From positions 1-61,740 of the forward strand of contig JAYWGO010000108.1 in the NCBI GenBank assembly GCA_043778205.1: a stretch of 61,740 nucleotides of DNA, written 5' to 3'. Source of the DNA: JAAFIP01 sp043778205. GTDB lineage: Bacteria; Pseudomonadota; Gammaproteobacteria; Burkholderiales; Burkholderiaceae_C. The first letter of the stretch is position 1, and each line of letters opens with the position of its first letter. Of this stretch, positions 58,315-61,740 are shown in pieces. Position numbers and translations under genes: made by a program. Under the pieces are notes generated by a model that saw only the letters and a list, made by a program, of their open reading frames with translations, did no database searches and was not told where the DNA came from.

Positions 58315-60012
58315 CTAAGCCCGAAACTTAGAAGTTATAGGATACCGCCAATCTTTGCCAAAGCTGCGGTGGGTTACCCGAATACCCACCGGTGCTTGGC
58401 GGCGCTTGTATTCATTGATTTTGATCAGGCGGGTGACTTTTTCTACATCGGTTTTGTCAAAGCCCGCCGCAATGATCTCGTCAATGCTTTGGTCGTTTTC
58501 CATGTAGCGTTCCAAAATGGCATCTAGCACTTCATAGGGCGGCAGGCTGTCTTGGTCTTTTTGGTCGGCGCGCAGTTCGGCACTGGGCGGGCGGGTGATG
58601 ATGCGCTGGGGGATGGGGTTGGCGCAGGTGCCGTAGGGGTTGTGGGCGTTGCGCCAATTTGACAGCTTAAACACCGTGGTTTTAGCCAAGTCTTTGATCA
58701 CTGCAAAGCCGCCGGCCATGTCGCCATACAGGGTGCAGTAGCCGGTGGCCATCTCGCTTTTGTTGCCGGTGGTTAGCACGATGGAGCCGAACTTGTTGGA
58801 CAGGGCCATCAGCATGGTGCCGCGAATGCGGGCTTGGATATTTTCCTCTGTGGTGTCCTCGGCCAGGCCTTTAAATTCACCTGCCAGCGAGGCTTTGAAG
58901 GCATCAAACTCGGGGACTATGGAGATTTCGTCGTAGCGCACACCCATGCGTGCGGCCATCTCGCGTGCGTCGGTCCAGCTGATGTCTGCGGTGTAGGGGC
59001 TGGGCATCATCACGGCGCGCACGCGGTCTTTGCCCAACGCGTCCACGGCAATCGCCATCACCAGTGCCGAGTCGATACCGCCTGACAGGCCCAAGATGGT
59101 GCTGGGGAAGCCGTTTTTGGTCACGTAGTCGCGCACGCCCAGCACCAGCGCGTCCCACAGGTCCGCTTCGTCGGTGCGGGTGGGCTGTTTACTTGCTACT
59201 ATTTGAATAGCTGCTTGTGCAGCATTTCCTTGGGCGATAGCCGTATTTGATGCTCTTTTTGCCTCAAAAATGAACACATCTTCCACAAAACTGGGGGCAT
59301 TGCCTGCCAGCGTACCATCGGCGTTTAAAACAAACGATGCGCCGTCAAACACCACCTCGTCTTGCGCGCCCACGTGGTGTGCGTACACCAGCGGCAGGCC
59401 GGTGTGCAGCGCGCCTTCGCGCATGCGGGCCACACGCTCGCCGCTTTTACCTACATGGAATGGTGATGCGTTGATGACGGCCAACAGCTCGGCACCGGCT
59501 TCTTTGGCCAGCTGGCCGGGCTCGTCAAACCATGCGTCTTCGCAGATCAACAAACCTACCGATATGCCTTCGACCTGGAACACGCACACGCCTTGGCCGG
59601 GGGTAAAGTAGCGGCGCTCGTCAAAGACTTGGTAGTTGGGCAGCTCGCGCTTGGCATAGGTTTCTAGCTTGCGGCCCTCGCACAGCACGCTGGCGGCGTT
59701 GTAGCGGCGCTGCACTGCAACGCTTTTGGTGCGCTGGTCACCGCCTACCGGATGGCCCACCACCACGTGCAAACCCTTTAACCCCGCCAGTTCGCGGGCC
59801 ACGGTCTGCATGGCATCATCACAGGCTGTAATGAAGGCTGGGCGCAGCAGCAGGTCTTCAGCCGGATAACCGCAAATCGACAGCTCAGGCGTAAGCACCA
59901 AGCGCGCGCCTTGGTCGTAAGCGGTTTTTGACGCAGTGATAATTTTGGCGGCATTGCCCAGCAGGTCGCCTACGGTAAAGTTAAGCTGTGCTACACAGAT
60001 TTTTAAAGACAT
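58315..60012 (-). CDS. nadE: Glutamine-dependent NAD synthetase
   Basis: Makes NAD from deamido-NAD. The two-domain protein has an N-terminal nitrilase-like glutamine amidase (SLKICVAQLNFTVGDLLGNA, the catalytic VGLLICEDAWFDE) and a C-terminal synthetase (STILGLSGGIDSALVMAIAV, SNKFGSIVLTTGNKSEMATG). The start MSLKICVAQ at 60012 is preferred over an upstream ATG at 60072. The domain linker carries an AQGN repeat (ASNTAIAQGNAAQAAIQIVA), giving about 565 residues. Confidence 0.95.
   Translation of the reverse strand: MSLKICVAQLNFTVGDLLGNAAKIITASKTAYDQGARLVLTPELSICGYPAEDLLLRPAFITACDDAMQTVARELAGLKGLHVVVGHPVGGDQRTKSVAVQRRYNAASVLCEGRKLETYAKRELPNYQVFDERRYFTPGQGVCVFQVEGISVGLLICEDAWFDEPGQLAKEAGAELLAVINASPFHVGKSGERVARMREGALHTGLPLVYAHHVGAQDEVVFDGASFVLNADGTLAGNAPSFVEDVFIFEAKRASNTAIAQGNAAQAAIQIVASKQPTRTDEADLWDALVLGVRDYVTKNGFPSTILGLSGGIDSALVMAIAVDALGKDRVRAVMMPSPYTADISWTDAREMAARMGVRYDEISIVPEFDAFKASLAGEFKGLAEDTTEENIQARIRGTMLMALSNKFGSIVLTTGNKSEMATGYCTLYGDMAGGFAVIKDLAKTTVFKLSNWRNAHNPYGTCANPIPQRIITRPPSAELRADQKDQDSLPPYEVLDAILERYMENDQSIDEIIAAGFDKTDVEKVTRLIKINEYKRRQAPVGIRVTHRSFGKDWRYPITSKFRA
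59216..59245 (+). repeat. AQGN repeat in nadE
   Basis: Perfect core AATAGCTGCTTGTGCAGC then ATTTCCTTGGGC, flank GATAGCCGTATTTGATGCTC. Antisense to nadE, read as AQGNAAQAAI in the linker between the amidase and synthetase domains. Confidence 0.93.
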
Positions 60013-60025
60013 GAGAAAACACAAT

Positions 60026-60109
60026 CCGTTCGGGCTGAGCTTGTCGAAGCCGTTGTTCCATCTAAAACCCACTGTCCACGCAGCCCTTCGACAAGCTCGG
60101 GGTGAACGG
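60026..60109. repeat. GTTCGGGCTGAGC-type inverted repeat filling the nadE / DUF482 promoter region
   Basis: Left arm CCGTTCGGGCTGAGCTTGTC then GAAGCC (60026-60051) pairs with right arm GCCCTTCGACAAGCTCGGGG then TGAACGG (60083-60109), with three or four mismatches. The two genes diverge from here with starts at 60012 and 60117, so the repeat covers almost the whole 104-base gap. The same family is in the truB 3' end. Confidence 0.88.
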
Positions 60110-60116
60110 AGGCTGC

Positions 60117-61463
60117 ATGAATCCGTCAGGTAACTCGCCCAATTATGTCACCCGCGTGCACACCTCGCCGCTAGAGGTGAATGCACAGCAGTGGAACGCC
60201 CTGCTGGCCGCCAGCGACGCGCCCACGCCCTTTATGCGCCACGAATACCTGGCAGCATTGCACTCTAGCGGCAGCGCCTGCGAGGCCACCGGCTGGCTGC
60301 CGCAGTTTGTCAGCCTGTACAGCCAGGGCACTGAGAACGAAAAAGACCAGCTGCTGGCCAGCGCGCCAATGTACATCAAAGACCATTCGTATGGCGAATA
60401 CATTTTTGACCATGCATGGGCCCGCGCCTACCAAGAGCACGGCCTGCGCTACTACCCCAAGGCCGTAGTCGCGGTGCCCTACACGCCCGTGCCTGGTACC
60501 CGTTTTTTGTGCCAAAGTGGGCTATGGCCCAAGGAATTGCTGCATGAGCAGCTACAGTTTTGTGAGCAAAACGGTATTTCGTCTCTGCACGCACTGTTTA
60601 CCTCTGCCGCAGACAAAGCCGCCTGCGACGCGCAGCCGCTGATGGCCCGGCAAACAGTACAGTTCCACTGGACGAATGCTGCTCCTGCTGCTCCTGCTGC
60701 TCCTATTAGTGCCCCCACTGGCGCAACCGAACCCAAATTTGAACCCAAATTTGAACCCAAATCTGAACCCAAATCTGAACCCTACGGCAGCTTCGACCAT
60801 TACCTGTCCACCTTGGCGCAAGACAAACGCAAAAAAATCCGCGCCGAACGCCGCAAAGTGGCCAGCGCAGGCATCACCTGGCGCACCATGGAAGGCGCAG
60901 CCATTAGCCCCGGTGACTGGGCGTTTTTCTACCGCTGCTACGAACGCACCTACCTAGAGCACGGCAACGCGCCGTATCTGACCCCCGCATTTTTTGAGGC
61001 CATGGCCAGCACCATGCCCGAAAACTGGGTTATGTTTATCGCCGAGCACAGCGGCCAGCCCATCGCCTGCAGCCTCATAGCGGTCAATTCAAACGCTACT
61101 AATACAGTAGCTAACTGTGCAGCATTTCCTTGGGCCATAAGCCTAAAACATATCCAAAATGCAGAAAAAATAGCCTACGGCCGCTACTGGGGCGCCCTGG
61201 CCCGCGTAGACAGCCTGCACTTTGAGGCCTGCTACTACCAGCCGCTAGAGTGGTGCATACAAAACGGCTACCACCGCTTTGAAGGCGGCGCCCAAGGCGA
61301 ACACAAAATGGCCCGCGGCCTGCTGCCCATCACCGCCCACAGCGCCCACTGGCTAGCCCATCCGCAGTTTGCCAATGCGGTAGCCCGATTTTTAGAGCGC
61401 GAAGGCGCAGGAATGGAGAACTACATGGAGCATTTGGAGGGGCGCAGCCCGTTTCGGGTTTGA
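60117..61463 (+). CDS. DUF482/COG3146 GNAT-like protein with two AQGN repeats
   Basis: A 449-residue acyltransferase-fold protein of unknown function. Family segments are TPFMRHEYLAALHSSGSACE, PMYIKDHSYGEYIFDHAWAR, RYYPKAVVAVPYTPVPGTRF, SFDHYLSTLAQDKRKKIRAE, GDWAFFYRCYERTYLEHGNA, RVDSLHFEACYYQPLEWCIQ and RFEGGAQGEHKMARGLLP. Oddities are a Pro-Ala-Pro stretch with a tandem Glu-Pro-Lys-Phe/Ser array near residues 186-224 (EPKFEPKFEPKSEPKSEP), a WPKELLHEQLQF segment matching a reverse repeat, and a NTVANCAAFPWAISLKHIQ insertion before YGRYWG. I start at MNPSGNSPNY (60117). Confidence 0.85.
   Translation: MNPSGNSPNYVTRVHTSPLEVNAQQWNALLAASDAPTPFMRHEYLAALHSSGSACEATGWLPQFVSLYSQGTENEKDQLLASAPMYIKDHSYGEYIFDHAWARAYQEHGLRYYPKAVVAVPYTPVPGTRFLCQSGLWPKELLHEQLQFCEQNGISSLHALFTSAADKAACDAQPLMARQTVQFHWTNAAPAAPAAPISAPTGATEPKFEPKFEPKSEPKSEPYGSFDHYLSTLAQDKRKKIRAERRKVASAGITWRTMEGAAISPGDWAFFYRCYERTYLEHGNAPYLTPAFFEAMASTMPENWVMFIAEHSGQPIACSLIAVNSNATNTVANCAAFPWAISLKHIQNAEKIAYGRYWGALARVDSLHFEACYYQPLEWCIQNGYHRFEGGAQGEHKMARGLLPITAHSAHWLAHPQFANAVARFLEREGAGMENYMEHLEGRSPFRV
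60527..60556 (-). repeat. Diverged AQGN repeat in the DUF482 gene (second reading frame)
   Basis: GGCTATGGCCCAAGGAATTG then CTGCATGAGCAGCTA (60521-60555) matches the reverse truB copy at 32 of 35 bases. It is read in a different frame from the others: LWPKELLHEQLQF. Family alignments would show whether this is an insertion, as the protein shows no extra length here that I can detect. Confidence 0.65.
60729..60782 (+). repeat. 12-bp tandem repeat in the DUF482 gene
   Basis: Four to five copies of GAACCCAAATTT or GAACCCAAATCT encode Glu-Pro-Lys-Phe/Ser. Just upstream (60678-60707) a 9-bp GCTCCTGCT array encodes Ala-Pro-Ala. Both are whole codons. Confidence 0.9.
61106..61135 (+). repeat. AQGN repeat in the DUF482 gene, sense orientation
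   Basis: Core CAGTAGCTAACTGTGCAGC then ATTTCCTTGGGC, flank CATAAGCCTAAAACATATCC. Sense to the gene, encoding NCAAFPWAISLKHIQ between SLIAV and YGRYWGAL. It is the only internal copy here that reads in the CAAFPWAI frame. Confidence 0.9.
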
Positions 61464-61511
61464 GGAGAGAGTCGGGATATATATTAGACTTCATACTAGG
61501 ACGCACACCAA

Positions 61512-61740
61512 ATGAATCTTCAATCAAAACTGCAAGAACTTAAGTCAATGCATGAACAAGGCCTTGTTACTGCCGAAGTCTATACAGAGCAGCAAAAGTT
61601 ATTGTTATCTCAAGGCCTGAATTCCACCGAAGTGATTGGATCAACGAGCCTGTCAGAAATTTTGTGTGTGAGGCATAACATGAGTAAACGAAAGAGCATG
61701 TATGCCAAGCAAGAAGAAACTAGCCGCACCAGCGGCCCAC
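61512..61740 (+). CDS. SHOCT-like small-domain protein, partial
   Basis: An open frame from ATG 61512 runs off the window end without a stop. It begins MNLQSKLQELKSMHEQGLVT then AEVYTEQQKLLLSQGLN, matching the short C-terminal SHOCT pattern (L-x-x-L-K-x-L-x-x-x-G-x-I-T-x-x-E-F-x-x-K-K), here at the N terminus. After residue 40 the sequence is unlike SHOCT (STSLSEILCVRHNMSKRKSM). Base composition is lower in G+C than the neighbours. Function unknown. Confidence 0.5.
   Translation, partial: MNLQSKLQELKSMHEQGLVTAEVYTEQQKLLLSQGLNSTEVIGSTSLSEILCVRHNMSKRKSMYAKQEETSRTSGP

Noticed and set aside
661..61135. AQGN repeats as a CRISPR array
   Set aside because: Copies are kilobases apart, in both orientations, without regular spacers or cas genes.
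1..61740. tRNA or rRNA genes
   Set aside because: No cloverleaf with T-arm GTTCRA and CCA-type end or rRNA signature was recognised by eye; a tRNA scan would be decisive.

Overview
The window looks like chromosomal DNA of a betaproteobacterium, most likely a Comamonadaceae member near Rhodoferax, Polaromonas or Limnohabitans. This is inferred from gene order and protein flavour: truB-rbfA-infB-nusA-rimP, dapC-dapD-pilU-dapE, ilvB-ilvH-ilvC-pssA-leuA, nadE-glnB, zapB-like-zapA-6S RNA, and a sigma factor with DUF3619 and DUF3106. It is core genome rather than a phage or island. I saw no tRNA, rRNA, CRISPR array, transposase or integrase.

Layout. 1-7.6 kb: start of typA and a translation/transcription operon on the minus strand, with an extra signal peptidase gene inside it. 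7.7-13.6 kb: an AlkB-type monooxygenase, then the lysine/diaminopimelate genes dapC, dapD and dapE with pilU embedded. 13.7-20.4 kb: nth, then a TPP-riboswitch-controlled thiamin operon (thiC, thiO, thiS, thiG, thiD-thiE fusion). 20.7-24.2 kb: a DUF6502 protein and two DUF5666 lipoproteins. 24.3-34.5 kb: a cobalamin uptake and salvage operon behind a cobalamin riboswitch (btuB, a B12-binding protein, cobU, btuF, btuC, btuD, a truncated cobO, cbiB, cobD-type decarboxylase, cobQ). 34.7-40.7 kb: division genes, 6S RNA, TauE/SafE, a flavoprotein, and a small-gene stretch with an EVE-domain pseudogene. 40.7-45.5 kb: tonB-exbD-exbD-exbB, a lipoprotein remnant, and aceA. 45.7-53.8 kb: a methyltransferase pseudogene, an EamA transporter, leuA with an attenuator leader, pssA, ilvC, ilvH, ilvB. 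54-61.7 kb: sigma factor cluster, RDD protein, dgkA, LOG protein, glnB, nadE, a DUF482 protein, and the start of a SHOCT-like gene.

The most unusual content is repetitive DNA. A roughly 30-bp core with A/T-rich flanks, called the AQGN repeat here, occurs at least 16 times, plus decayed copies. Its core holds a GCTGC-TTGT-GCAGC hairpin followed by TTTCCTTGGGC. About half the copies lie inside protein-coding genes and stay in frame. When the element is antisense to the gene it encodes AQGNAAQAAI; when sense it encodes ACAAFPWAI. In-frame copies sit in truB, cobU, a flavoprotein gene, nadE, a DUF482 gene, an EamA transporter and cbiB, with decayed ones in alkB and dapE. This resembles in principle the protein-coding palindromic elements of Rickettsia, and is the best candidate here for an undescribed system.

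Three other repeat families are present: 43-45-bp inverted-repeat MITE-like units near ilvC and nadE, GTTCGGGCTGAGC-type inverted repeats at truB and nadE, and a pair of long hairpins at 38.4-38.6 kb whose stems differ but keep pairing. Several genes are decaying: cobO, an EVE-domain gene, a methyltransferase and a lipoprotein.
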